From NCBI GenBank assembly GCA_946406305.1, contig CAMJKC010000094.1, forward strand, positions 1 to 6,626: a stretch of 6,626 bases of DNA, in the 5' to 3' direction. Every line of letters begins with the position of its first letter. Position 1 is the stretch's first letter. The DNA is from an uncultured Lachnospiraceae bacterium. GTDB taxonomy: Bacteria; Bacillota; Clostridia; Lachnospirales; Lachnospiraceae. A model generated the notes under the pieces. The model saw nothing but the letters and a program-made list of their open reading frames with translations. It was not told the origin of the DNA and ran no database searches. The translations under genes and the position numbers were made by a program. Shown here one piece after another: positions 1 through 6,382 of this stretch.

Positions 1-6
1 AAGCAT

Positions 7-552
7 ATGAAAAAAGAGTTGGAAAAAGAAATTGAACAATTTAAATTAGGTTTATTTTTATTAAATACGAGAAGATTTGGAACAGTTGCAGAGCAGATGA
101 TACAAGTGATATATGGATTTGATGATGCTAATACTCTATCATTTGACAAAAAAAATAATAAAGGAGATAGAGTAGAAGTAAAATTTTCACGGGTATTAAA
201 AACGAATTTAAGAACTATAAAAAGAGATAATATAATTGATGAAGCAATTAGAGCAAATGTATTGGCAAGAATTTTAAAATCAAACAGTGAGGATTCCTTT
301 GATTGTAATATTCAACAAATTAAAACTAAGGAATTTGATATTTTATATTATGGATTGTTTTTTGCGGATATAGTTTACATTTATAAAATTAATAGTGAAA
401 TTGTAAAAAAAATTCCAGGATATTCTGATAAACAGCATAGGGGAAATGTGGGAGAGGGACAATTTCATATTAATAATAAAAATATAAATGAACATGAAAA
501 ATATTTAGATAAAAAAATAACATATCAAGAATTATATGATATCTTCTCATAG
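7..552 (+). CDS. Putative type II restriction endonuclease, PD-(D/E)xK type
   Basis: This 181-residue soluble protein lies 20 bases upstream of an adenine DNA methyltransferase on the same strand, which is the main reason to call it the partner restriction enzyme. It would cut unmethylated DNA at the site the methyltransferase protects. Residues 53-60 read GDRVEVKF: Asp54, Glu57 and Lys59 fit the D-(x)n-ExK metal-binding core of PD-(D/E)xK nucleases, and Glu29 in an early helix (TVAEQM) could be an extra acidic ligand. A mixed strand region (IQQIKTKEFDILYYGLFF, 102-119) and a Gly-rich stretch with GEGQFHIN (149-156) follow. There is no signal peptide or membrane segment. The ATG at 7 is the first in frame, but the frame is open to the window edge, so an N-terminal extension and the ribosome binding site cannot be judged. 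I cannot name the family or the recognition site. The nuclease role is inferred from motif plus neighbour. Confidence 0.66.
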   Translation: MKKELEKEIEQFKLGLFLLNTRRFGTVAEQMIQVIYGFDDANTLSFDKKNNKGDRVEVKFSRVLKTNLRTIKRDNIIDEAIRANVLARILKSNSEDSFDCNIQQIKTKEFDILYYGLFFADIVYIYKINSEIVKKIPGYSDKQHRGNVGEGQFHINNKNINEHEKYLDKKITYQELYDIFS

Positions 553-572
553 AAAAAAGGACTATTAGTATA

Positions 573-2612
573 ATGAATACTGTATTAAAAAAACAAAAAA
601 ATAAGGACAATAGGCATAATGTGTCTCTTATGGATTTTTGCTCTCAGCTATCTATATCTGTGGCAACAGGTAAAAATTGGATAAAATTAGGAAAAGTAAA
701 ACCAGTGATTAAAAATAAAATTATTTGTTTTAATCAAGAATATGTAAATAAATTAAAAAATGAAATTTTAAATGATGAAAATAAAATATTAAAAAGCAGA
801 AGAAATAAAAAATATGTGAAAGGAAATCTGCTTTATAAATCATATGTGGATGAGAATTCGTTGAATGCCTTAGAGGTAAGTAATGTTCTGGAAATTATAA
901 AACAAGATAAAATTGATATAGATATATCCCTAATAAGGTGCCTTATATATGAATATGCTATACAGTCTATCTTAATTAAATATAAAAGACAAAGCAACAT
1001 AAAAAATGTATTATACAAGTATCTAAATGGCGAGATAGATATTGGGGAGTATAAAAATTTATTTATATTTAATAAAAGAGAGAAAAAAGAATATTTAAAA
1101 ATTATAAAAGAAAATAGAGATATATTTGAAGTTAAATATCAATATGAAAATAATAATGATATTATGGGGCTTCTATATATTTCTTTAAAAAGTTTGAGTG
1201 ATAGAAAAGTTTTTGGGATATATTATACTCCACAAAAAATAGTGAAAAAATTAAATGAAAAATTATTTGTAGATAAAAATATTGCAATTAAAAAAATCTT
1301 AGATCCTTCTTGCGGGACTGGAAATTTTTTATTAAATCTGCCAGACAGTGTAAAATTTGAACAAATTTATGCTAGTGACATTGATGAAGAAAGTGTGAAT
1401 ATAGCACGGTTGAACTTGGCTATTAAATATAATATTACAGATTTAAATGAATTAAAAAAACATATTAGAATTAGAGATTATATAAATGATGAGATAGATG
1501 ATGATTTTGATATTGTGTTAGGAAATCCTCCTTGGGGGTATGCATATAGTAAAGAGGAAAAGAGAGAATTATGTAAAAAGTATTATTCTGCAGAAGGTAA
1601 TAATGTAGAGTCGTTTGATTTATTCATAGAAAGATCACTTAAAATTTTAAAAACTGATGGATATTTATCTTTTATTTTGCCTGAAGCATTGTTGAATGTT
1701 AAATCACATAAAAAAATCCGTGAAATAATTTTGAAGAATTTTGACATTAAATATTTAGAATATATAGGAAATGCTTTTGATAATGTTCAATGTCCAAGTA
1801 TAATTATCAAATTACAAAAGACTAATAAAAAAATAAATTTAGCAGGAACTGAAATTGTAATAGATAGTGGAACTTTTATAATTAAAAAAAATCGTCCAAT
1901 AAGTTCAGAATACTTTTCATTGACAATGAATGATTTGGAATATGATATAATAAATAAAATAGCTTTAATAAAAAATAGAGTATTTTTAAAAAATAATTCA
2001 AATTTTGCATTAGGAATAGTTACTGGGAATAATGAAAAATATATAGTTGATAGAAAAAGTAAAAATAATGAATTGGTATTAAGAGGGAAAGATATTTTTA
2101 AATATAAATTTGTAGATAGTAAGGAATATATACAATTTGAACCTGAAAATTTTCAACAAGTTGCACCAGTAAAATTTTATAGAGCAGATGAAAAATTATT
2201 TTATAGATTCATAAGTAATAAATTGGTTTTTGCGTATGATAATAAAAAAACTTTATCTTTAAATAGTTGTAACATATTGATTCCTACATTTAAAGATATA
2301 GATATTAGATACATACTTGCTATTTTAAATTCAAGGATTGCACAGTATTATTTTGATAAAAATTATAATTCAATAAAAATATTGAGGTCACATATTGAGG
2401 GTATTCCTATACCTAAAGTAGATGAAAAAAAGCAAAAAAAAATAATTGCTAAAGTGGAAGACTTGATAAAATTAAATGATGCAGAAAAAATACTTGAAAA
2501 ATATAATGAAATTGATTTATTGGTAGCAAAAGAATATAATTTAAATAATAATGAATATCAATATATATATAAGTATTATGTGGGACAAGAAATGTTTTTG
2601 ACAAACAAATAA
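573..2612 (+). CDS. Adenine-N6 DNA methyltransferase, TaqI/Eco57I-like, with N-terminal helix-turn-helix
   Basis: It transfers a methyl group from S-adenosylmethionine to adenine N6 in a specific DNA site, protecting the host from the endonuclease encoded just upstream. Residues 18-45 resemble a MerR/excisionase-type helix-turn-helix (SLMDFCSQLSISVATGKNW). A mostly helical, Lys-rich region follows to about 210. The catalytic domain then shows motif X (FGIYYTPQKIV, 214-224), the SAM-binding motif I (DPSCGTGNF, 244-252), an acidic motif II (ASDID, 267-271) and catalytic motif IV (NPPWG, 318-322). The motif order X-I-IV with NPPW is that of gamma-class adenine methylases. Residues 475-615 look like a TaqI-type specificity domain: GIVTGNNEKY, LRGKDI, ILAILNSRIAQYYF and IPIP. 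The ATG is preceded by AAGGA at 557-561, 11 bases away. No nuclease motif is evident in the N-terminal region, so this looks like a stand-alone methylase rather than a fused type IIG enzyme. The target site cannot be read from sequence. Confidence 0.93.
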   Translation: MNTVLKKQKNKDNRHNVSLMDFCSQLSISVATGKNWIKLGKVKPVIKNKIICFNQEYVNKLKNEILNDENKILKSRRNKKYVKGNLLYKSYVDENSLNALEVSNVLEIIKQDKIDIDISLIRCLIYEYAIQSILIKYKRQSNIKNVLYKYLNGEIDIGEYKNLFIFNKREKKEYLKIIKENRDIFEVKYQYENNNDIMGLLYISLKSLSDRKVFGIYYTPQKIVKKLNEKLFVDKNIAIKKILDPSCGTGNFLLNLPDSVKFEQIYASDIDEESVNIARLNLAIKYNITDLNELKKHIRIRDYINDEIDDDFDIVLGNPPWGYAYSKEEKRELCKKYYSAEGNNVESFDLFIERSLKILKTDGYLSFILPEALLNVKSHKKIREIILKNFDIKYLEYIGNAFDNVQCPSIIIKLQKTNKKINLAGTEIVIDSGTFIIKKNRPISSEYFSLTMNDLEYDIINKIALIKNRVFLKNNSNFALGIVTGNNEKYIVDRKSKNNELVLRGKDIFKYKFVDSKEYIQFEPENFQQVAPVKFYRADEKLFYRFISNKLVFAYDNKKTLSLNSCNILIPTFKDIDIRYILAILNSRIAQYYFDKNYNSIKILRSHIEGIPIPKVDEKKQKKIIAKVEDLIKLNDAEKILEKYNEIDLLVAKEYNLNNNEYQYIYKYYVGQEMFLTNK

Positions 2613-2626
2613 AATATGATTAAAAT
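2598..2626 (+). promoter_or_regulatory. Promoter for lysA-aspartate kinase
   Basis: TTGACA at 2598-2603 and TAAAAT at 2621-2626 are separated by 17 bases, a near-perfect sigma-A-type promoter (6/6 and 5/6 matches). The -35 box is formed by codons Leu676-Thr677 of the upstream methyltransferase. Transcription would start near 2633, leaving a leader of only about 20 bases before lysA, too short for a lysine riboswitch. The assignment rests on consensus and spacing; promoter-like matches are common in AT-rich DNA. Confidence 0.62.
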
Positions 2627-2653
2627 TTTAAGAAATGGATAATAACGAACATT

Positions 2654-3952
2654 ATGAATAAATTATTTTGTAAAAATCTCACAATTAAAAATGATGAATT
2701 ATTTTTTGCAGGAGTAAATGTAAATAATCTTGCAAAAGAGTATGGGACACCATTGTATTTAATGGATGAGAATTTGATTAGAGAAAAAGTAAATATTTAT
2801 AAAAAAGCTATAAATGATGGTTTTGATGGCAATGGCAAAATGTTATATGCTTCTAAAGCTTTTAGTTGTAAATATATTTATGAAATTATGAAGGATGAAA
2901 ATGTTGGAATAGATGTTGTCTCAAAAGGCGAGATATGGACAGCAAAATGTGCAGGATTTGATATGGCAAATGTATATTATCATTCAAATAACAAGACAGA
3001 TGATGATATTAAATTTGCTATAGAAGAAAAAGTAGGATATTTTGTAATAGATAATGAAGAAGAATTAGTTTCATTAAATACTATAGCAGAAGAAAAAAAT
3101 ATAATACAGAAAATACTTATAAGAATAACACCAGGAATTGATTGTCATACACTTGAAGCTATATCTACAGGGAAAGTGGATTCAAAATTTGGTTTTGGCA
3201 TAGAGACAGGTCTTGCTTTTGATATAGTGGAGAAAGCATTAAAGTGTAAAAATATAGAACTTAAAGGATTTCATTGTCATGTAGGTTCACAAGTATTTGA
3301 TTCTACTGCATTTATAAAATCTGCTGATGTTATGATTAAATTCATATCAGATATAAAAGATAAATATAATGCAGAAATTTTAGATTTAGGCGGTGGATAT
3401 GGAGTTAAATATGTAGGGACTGAACCAGAGATTGACATTTATAAAAATATTATAGAAGTAAGCGAACATATAAAAAAAATAGTAAGAACTTATGGTATAA
3501 AAATGCCTTATATTATTTTTGAGCCAGGAAGAAGCATTGTTGCCGATAGTGGATTAAGTTTATATACTGTTGGCAGTGTAAAATGTATACCTGAGTTTGT
3601 AAATTATATTTCTATAGATGGTGGAATGGGGGACAATATAAGACCTGCACTTTATAATGCAAAATATACAATAATTCCTACCGAAAGGCTCAATAGAAAT
3701 TTTGATAAACTATATAATGTAGTTGGTAGATATTGTGAGAGTGGTGATGTATTAGGAAATAATATAAGTCTTCCATCTGATATGAAAAGAGGAGATTATT
3801 TGGCTTGTCTCACAACAGGGGCATATCAATATGCAATGGCATCAAATTATAATAGAGTAGAGAGACCTTTAGTTATAGGAATAAAGGGCGATAAAATTTT
3901 TACAATATTAGAAAGGGAGAGCTTATCTGACATAACAAAGTTAGATAGATAA
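2654..3952 (+). CDS. lysA: Diaminopimelate decarboxylase
   Basis: This cytosolic PLP enzyme converts meso-diaminopimelate to L-lysine and CO2, the last step of lysine synthesis. At 432 residues it has the usual full length. It belongs to the alanine-racemase-fold (type III) decarboxylases. An N-terminal barrel carries Lys68 in YASKA, the expected Schiff-base lysine, then HCHVGSQ (207-213) and the phosphate-binding Gly-rich LGGGYG (245-250). EPGRS (290-294) is the family's second PLP/substrate motif. The C-terminal beta domain has CESGD (361-365), with the conserved Cys thought to reach the neighbouring subunit's active site, and GAYQYAMASNYN (389-400). No key residue is missing. The ribosome binding site is weak (only GGA at 2637-2639, about 14 bases ahead). 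The ATG is kept because the N-terminus has family-typical length. It is followed after four bases by aspartate kinase, the first enzyme of the same pathway. Confidence 0.97.
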   Translation: MNKLFCKNLTIKNDELFFAGVNVNNLAKEYGTPLYLMDENLIREKVNIYKKAINDGFDGNGKMLYASKAFSCKYIYEIMKDENVGIDVVSKGEIWTAKCAGFDMANVYYHSNNKTDDDIKFAIEEKVGYFVIDNEEELVSLNTIAEEKNIIQKILIRITPGIDCHTLEAISTGKVDSKFGFGIETGLAFDIVEKALKCKNIELKGFHCHVGSQVFDSTAFIKSADVMIKFISDIKDKYNAEILDLGGGYGVKYVGTEPEIDIYKNIIEVSEHIKKIVRTYGIKMPYIIFEPGRSIVADSGLSLYTVGSVKCIPEFVNYISIDGGMGDNIRPALYNAKYTIIPTERLNRNFDKLYNVVGRYCESGDVLGNNISLPSDMKRGDYLACLTTGAYQYAMASNYNRVERPLVIGIKGDKIFTILERESLSDITKLDR

Positions 3953-3956
3953 AAAT

Positions 3957-5273
3957 ATGGAATTTGTTGTTTCAAAATTTGGAGGAAGTTCACTTGCAGA
4001 AAGTGCTCAATTTAAGAAAGTCATAGATATTATAAATGAAGATGAAAAGAGAAAATACATTGTAGTTTCTGCACCAGGGAAGTTTAATGCAAATGATAAA
4101 AAAATTACAGATGTTTTATTTGACATTTTTTATAAATCAAATAAAGGTATAAAATATGATGAAAACATTTCATATATAAAAAATAGATTTGAAGAGATTA
4201 TAAAAGGTCTAAATATAGACTTTGACATAGAGAGTGAGTTATCAAATATTTGTAACGAGTTTGATAAGAAAAAAACTCTTGATTATATTGCAAGTCGTGG
4301 GGAGTATCTAAATGCAAAAATTTTGTCTATTGCACTAAATACAGTTTTTGTAGATGCAAAAGATTTGATTTTTTTTAAGGATGATGGAGTTTTAGATTAT
4401 GAGAAAACATATAAAACTATATATGATACTTTAAGTAAATTTGATAAAAAAGTAATCATTCCTGGTTTTTATGGTATTTGTAATAATAATATAAAAATAT
4501 TTAAGAGAGGTGGGTCGGACATAACAGGTTCTTTGGTAGCAAGGGCTATGAATGTAAAAATATATGAGAACTGGACAGATGTTGATGGAGTTTTATTTGC
4601 AGACCCAAGAATAGTTGAAAATAAAAAAGTTTTAAAAAGTATAACTTACAAAGAACTTAGAGAACTTGCATATATGGGAGCAACAGTATTACATGAAGAT
4701 GCCATATACCCAGTTAGTAGTACTGATATATGTATAAATATACTTAATACAAATGATAAAAGTAAAAAAGGGACATTTATCACAAACAAGAGGTTGGAAC
4801 CAAATAAAGATACGAATGTGACTGGAATAGCAGGAAAAAATAATTTCGTATCTATAAATGTGGAAAAGTCTCTTATGAACAGTGAAGTAGGTTTTATAGT
4901 AAAACTTTTAGATATATTTAAAAACCATAAAATACCTGTTGAGCATTGTCCTACTGGGATAGATACAATTTCTGTAATTATAGAAAAAAAGATTTTTGAT
5001 GAGTTAAAAGATGAAATATTAAATGAAATAAATGAAAAAATAAAACCTGATAAAGTTACAGTTGATGAAGATATGGCACTTATAGCAGTAGTAGGGTATG
5101 GGGTAACAAAAAATAATGACTCTATGTTAAAAATTTTCACAGCATTAAATAGTAAAGATATAAAGATAAAGATGATTGATTTAAGTCCGAGCAGTATAAA
5201 TATAATAATAGCAGTAAGTAACGATGACTATAAAGCTGCAATAAGATATTTGTGTGACAGTTTATGTGTTTAG
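3957..5273 (+). CDS. lysC: Aspartate kinase (aspartokinase)
   Basis: It phosphorylates L-aspartate with ATP to give aspartyl-4-phosphate, the committed step toward diaminopimelate, lysine, threonine and methionine. The protein has 438 residues: an amino-acid-kinase domain (about 1-280), then two ACT regulatory domains (about 290-350 and 370-438). KFGGSS (7-12) is the diagnostic N-terminal nucleotide/phosphate motif. SRGEYLNA (113-120), GGSDITG (185-191), WTDVDGV (206-212) and DPRIV (216-220) are family substrate and nucleotide-site motifs. The start is fixed by KFGGSS lying just after Met1. There is no Shine-Dalgarno sequence in the 30 bases upstream, and lysA ends four bases before, so translational coupling to lysA is likely. 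In the second ACT domain the usual Ser-Glu of the QGSSE/STSE motif reads LSPSS (409-413), which may alter feedback control. lysC is used as a generic symbol; the effector is not known. Confidence 0.96.
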   Translation: MEFVVSKFGGSSLAESAQFKKVIDIINEDEKRKYIVVSAPGKFNANDKKITDVLFDIFYKSNKGIKYDENISYIKNRFEEIIKGLNIDFDIESELSNICNEFDKKKTLDYIASRGEYLNAKILSIALNTVFVDAKDLIFFKDDGVLDYEKTYKTIYDTLSKFDKKVIIPGFYGICNNNIKIFKRGGSDITGSLVARAMNVKIYENWTDVDGVLFADPRIVENKKVLKSITYKELRELAYMGATVLHEDAIYPVSSTDICINILNTNDKSKKGTFITNKRLEPNKDTNVTGIAGKNNFVSINVEKSLMNSEVGFIVKLLDIFKNHKIPVEHCPTGIDTISVIIEKKIFDELKDEILNEINEKIKPDKVTVDEDMALIAVVGYGVTKNNDSMLKIFTALNSKDIKIKMIDLSPSSINIIIAVSNDDYKAAIRYLCDSLCV

Positions 5274-5289
5274 AAGATATATTTAATGC

Positions 5290-5317
5290 TTGACATAAAT
5301 TGAATATTTGATATAAT
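5290..5317 (+). promoter_or_regulatory. Promoter of rplJ-rplL
   Basis: TTGACA (5290-5295) and TATAAT (5312-5317) are both perfect consensus hexamers, separated by 16 bases. Transcription would start at about 5324, right at the 5' edge of the L10 leader. This strong promoter fits a ribosomal protein unit. It begins only 17 bases after the aspartate kinase stop, and no terminator lies between them, so some upstream transcripts may also enter the leader. Confidence 0.85.
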
Positions 5318-5365
5318 TAAATAAGTTTTACCGAAGACAGTAGGTGCATATGCATAAATCCTACC

Positions 5366-5395
5366 GAGGCAAATTGAGAATGGTTAATTTCCCTC
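5366..5395 (+). promoter_or_regulatory. Candidate antiterminator hairpin in the L10 leader
   Basis: GAGGCAAATT (5366-5375) can pair with AATTTCCCTC (5386-5395): nine base pairs with a single C-C mismatch, and two more pairs (one G-U) possible inside. Its 3' arm uses CCTC at 5392-5395, which is also the start of the terminator stem, so the two hairpins exclude each other. Its 5' arm starts in the conserved CCGAGG of the L10-binding core, giving a direct route for L10 binding to block antitermination. The pairing is seen in the sequence; the switch is inferred. Confidence 0.6.
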
Positions 5396-5416
5396 ATGTC
5401 TTTACATGAGGTTTTT
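5392..5416 (+). terminator. Intrinsic terminator / attenuator of rplJL
   Basis: CCTCATGT (5392-5399) and ACATGAGG (5404-5411) form a perfect 8-bp stem with a CTTT loop, followed at once by five T residues (5412-5416). It sits 35 bases ahead of the L10 start codon, downstream of the leader core, so it should act as the attenuator. It could also stop read-through from aspartate kinase, since no other terminator precedes it. Confidence 0.85.
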
Positions 5417-5440
5417 ATTTGGTAAAATGAATATACTATG

Positions 5441-5447
5441 AAGGAGG
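5441..5447 (+). promoter_or_regulatory. Ribosome binding site of rplJ
   Basis: AAGGAGG lies four bases before the ATG at 5452. This near-perfect anti-16S match fixes the start and contrasts with the weak or absent sites of lysA and aspartate kinase. Confidence 0.93.
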
Positions 5448-5451
5448 GAAA

Positions 5452-5937
5452 ATGGCAAAAGTAGAATTAAAGGCACCAATTATCGAAGAGATAAAAGATG
5501 CATTTAAAGATTCTAAAGGTTCTGTGCTTGCTGATTACAGAGGTTTAACTGTAGAACAAGATACAAATCTTAGAAGACAACTTAGGGAAGCTGGAGTTAG
5601 TTATAAAGTATTTAAAAATACTTATATAAAAAGAGCTATAACAGGGACAGAGTTTGAGCCTTTTTCTAAGCATTTGGAAGGTCCTACTGCCCTTGCTGTA
5701 AGTAAGACAGATGCTACAGCACCAGCAAGAGTGTTAGCAAAGTTTGCAAAGACTGCACCTGTTTTGACATTAAAAGCAGGAATAGTTGAAGGGACATATT
5801 ACGATGCAACACAAATTTTAGAAATTGCTGATATACCATCAAGAGATGAGTTGATAAGCAGATTACTTGGTTCTATAAAGAGCCCAATAACTAATTTTGC
5901 AAGAGTATTAAATCAAATTGCAGAAAAACAAAAATAA
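5452..5937 (+). CDS. rplJ: 50S ribosomal protein L10 (uL10)
   Basis: L10 anchors the ribosomal stalk: its N-terminal domain binds 23S rRNA near the GTPase-associated centre and its C-terminal helix holds dimers of L7/L12. The 161 residues are close to the usual bacterial length. Family signatures visible are SVLADYRGLTV (24-34), YKVFKNT (51-57), GPTALAV (77-83) and IPSRDEL (128-134). The terminal helix (about 140-161, NFARVLNQIAEKQ) is the L7/L12 dock. It is followed by rplL after 27 bases. The upstream L10 leader with attenuator indicates feedback by the L10-L12 complex itself. Nothing is missing or odd in the protein. What is unusual is that no rplK/rplA precedes it; lysA and aspartate kinase do instead. 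Confidence 0.98.
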   Translation: MAKVELKAPIIEEIKDAFKDSKGSVLADYRGLTVEQDTNLRRQLREAGVSYKVFKNTYIKRAITGTEFEPFSKHLEGPTALAVSKTDATAPARVLAKFAKTAPVLTLKAGIVEGTYYDATQILEIADIPSRDELISRLLGSIKSPITNFARVLNQIAEKQK

Positions 5938-5950
5938 TTAAAAAATATTT

Positions 5951-5956
5951 AGGAGG
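5951..5956 (+). promoter_or_regulatory. Ribosome binding site of rplL
   Basis: AGGAGG lies eight bases before the ATG at 5965, a perfect Shine-Dalgarno sequence with optimal spacing. It suits the need for several L7/L12 copies per L10. Confidence 0.93.
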
Positions 5957-5964
5957 AAATAATA

Positions 5965-6336
5965 ATGACTAAAGAAGAATTTATTACTGCCATTAAAGGG
6001 ATGTCAGTTTTAGAGTTAAATGAATTAGTAAAAGCATGTGAGGAAGAATTTGGAGTTTCAGCAGCAGCTGGAGTAGTAGTTGCAGCAGCAGGAGCAGCTG
6101 GTGGTGCAGCAGGTGGAGAAGAGAAGACAGAGTTTGATGTAGAGTTGACAGAAGCTGGAGCAGAGAAAGTTAAAGTTATAAAAGTAGTTCGTGATGTAAC
6201 AGGATTAGGACTTAAAGAAGCAAAAGATTTAGTTGAAGGAGCTCCAAAAATAGTTAAAGAAGCAGCATCAAAAACAGAGGCAGAAGAAATAAAGAAGAAA
6301 CTTGAAGAAGCTGGAGCAAAATGTACTTTAAAATAA
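5965..6336 (+). CDS. rplL: 50S ribosomal protein L7/L12 (bL12)
   Basis: L7/L12 forms the mobile stalk that recruits translation GTPases (EF-Tu, EF-G, IF2, RF3). The 123 residues match the usual length. Residues 1-31 are the dimerisation domain that binds L10 (MTKEEFITAIKGMSVLELNE). Residues 33-51 are the flexible Ala/Gly/Val hinge, encoded by GCA/GGA-rich imperfect repeats. Residues 55-123 are the globular factor-binding domain with the conserved VKVIKVVRDVTGLGLKEAK (69-87), AKDLVEGAPK (86-95) and C-terminal LEEAGAKCTLK. It is co-transcribed with rplJ. No GC-rich terminator follows; an AT-only-type inverted repeat lies 12 bases after the stop. In many Bacillota rpoB comes next, but here tRNA genes do. 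Confidence 0.98.
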   Translation: MTKEEFITAIKGMSVLELNELVKACEEEFGVSAAAGVVVAAAGAAGGAAGGEEKTEFDVELTEAGAEKVKVIKVVRDVTGLGLKEAKDLVEGAPKIVKEAASKTEAEEIKKKLEEAGAKCTLK

Positions 6337-6348
6337 TATTAACTGATG

Positions 6349-6382
6349 TTTTTTGTAAAAAATGTTGACTTTTTACAAAAAA
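6349..6382 (+). repeat. 13-bp perfect inverted repeat after rplL, overlapping the tRNA promoter
   Basis: TTTTTTGTAAAAA (6349-6361) and TTTTTACAAAAAA (6370-6382) are exact reverse complements, separated by eight bases. Only one G-C pair is present in the stem, and no T-run follows on the + strand (A residues do), so it is a poor classical terminator, although it is the only hairpin between rplL and the tRNAs. The putative -35 box of the tRNA promoter sits in its loop, so it could equally be an operator-like or curved A/T-tract element. The function is unknown. Confidence 0.6.

Larger units (their letters stand above)
5325..5416 (+). promoter_or_regulatory. L10 leader (ribosomal protein autoregulatory RNA)
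   Basis: This untranslated leader ahead of rplJ carries the recognisable L10-leader core: ACCGAAGACAGTAGG (5330-5344) and CCTACCGAGG (5360-5369), joined by the stem GTAGG/CCTAC (5340-5344 with 5360-5364). In known members of this family the ribosomal stalk complex L10(L12)4 binds the leader and represses rplJL; in Bacillus subtilis this works by transcription attenuation. Here the core is followed by an intrinsic terminator (5392-5416), and the intervening bases can form a competing hairpin, so the same mechanism is likely. The family assignment is from remembered consensus, not a covariance search. Confidence 0.85.

Noticed and set aside
569..574. TATAAT overlapping the methyltransferase start codon, as a possible internal promoter
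   Set aside because: No acceptable -35 box is present at 16-18 bases, and transcription would begin after the start codon at 573. Such hexamers occur by chance in AT-rich DNA.
833..1018. 61-codon open frame on the - strand
   Set aside because: It lies wholly inside the methyltransferase in a region of clear coding sequence, has no ribosome binding site, and has hydrophobic low-complexity translation typical of the antisense of Lys/Asn-rich genes.
1128..1136. Glu-Val-Lys (residues 186-188 of the methyltransferase) as a fused nuclease active site, as in type IIG enzymes
   Set aside because: There is no suitably placed upstream Asp in a strand context, and the segment matches the helical linker usually found just before motif X in Eco57I-like methylases. 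A separate nuclease candidate is encoded upstream.
4646..5140. 164-codon open frame on the - strand
   Set aside because: It is antisense to the aspartate kinase C-terminal half; its Ser/Phe/Ile-rich translation is the mirror of AT-rich coding sequence.
5350..5409. 19-codon open frame in the L10 leader ending inside the terminator, with GAGG ahead of an internal ATG at 5380
   Set aside because: All of its sequence is explained by the leader core, antiterminator and terminator. The GAGG is part of the conserved CCGAGG, and there is no run of regulatory codons as in true leader peptides.
6022..6120. GCAGCA-rich repeats in rplL as a possible microsatellite
   Set aside because: They encode the normal Ala/Gly hinge of L7/L12, which is low-complexity in all bacteria.
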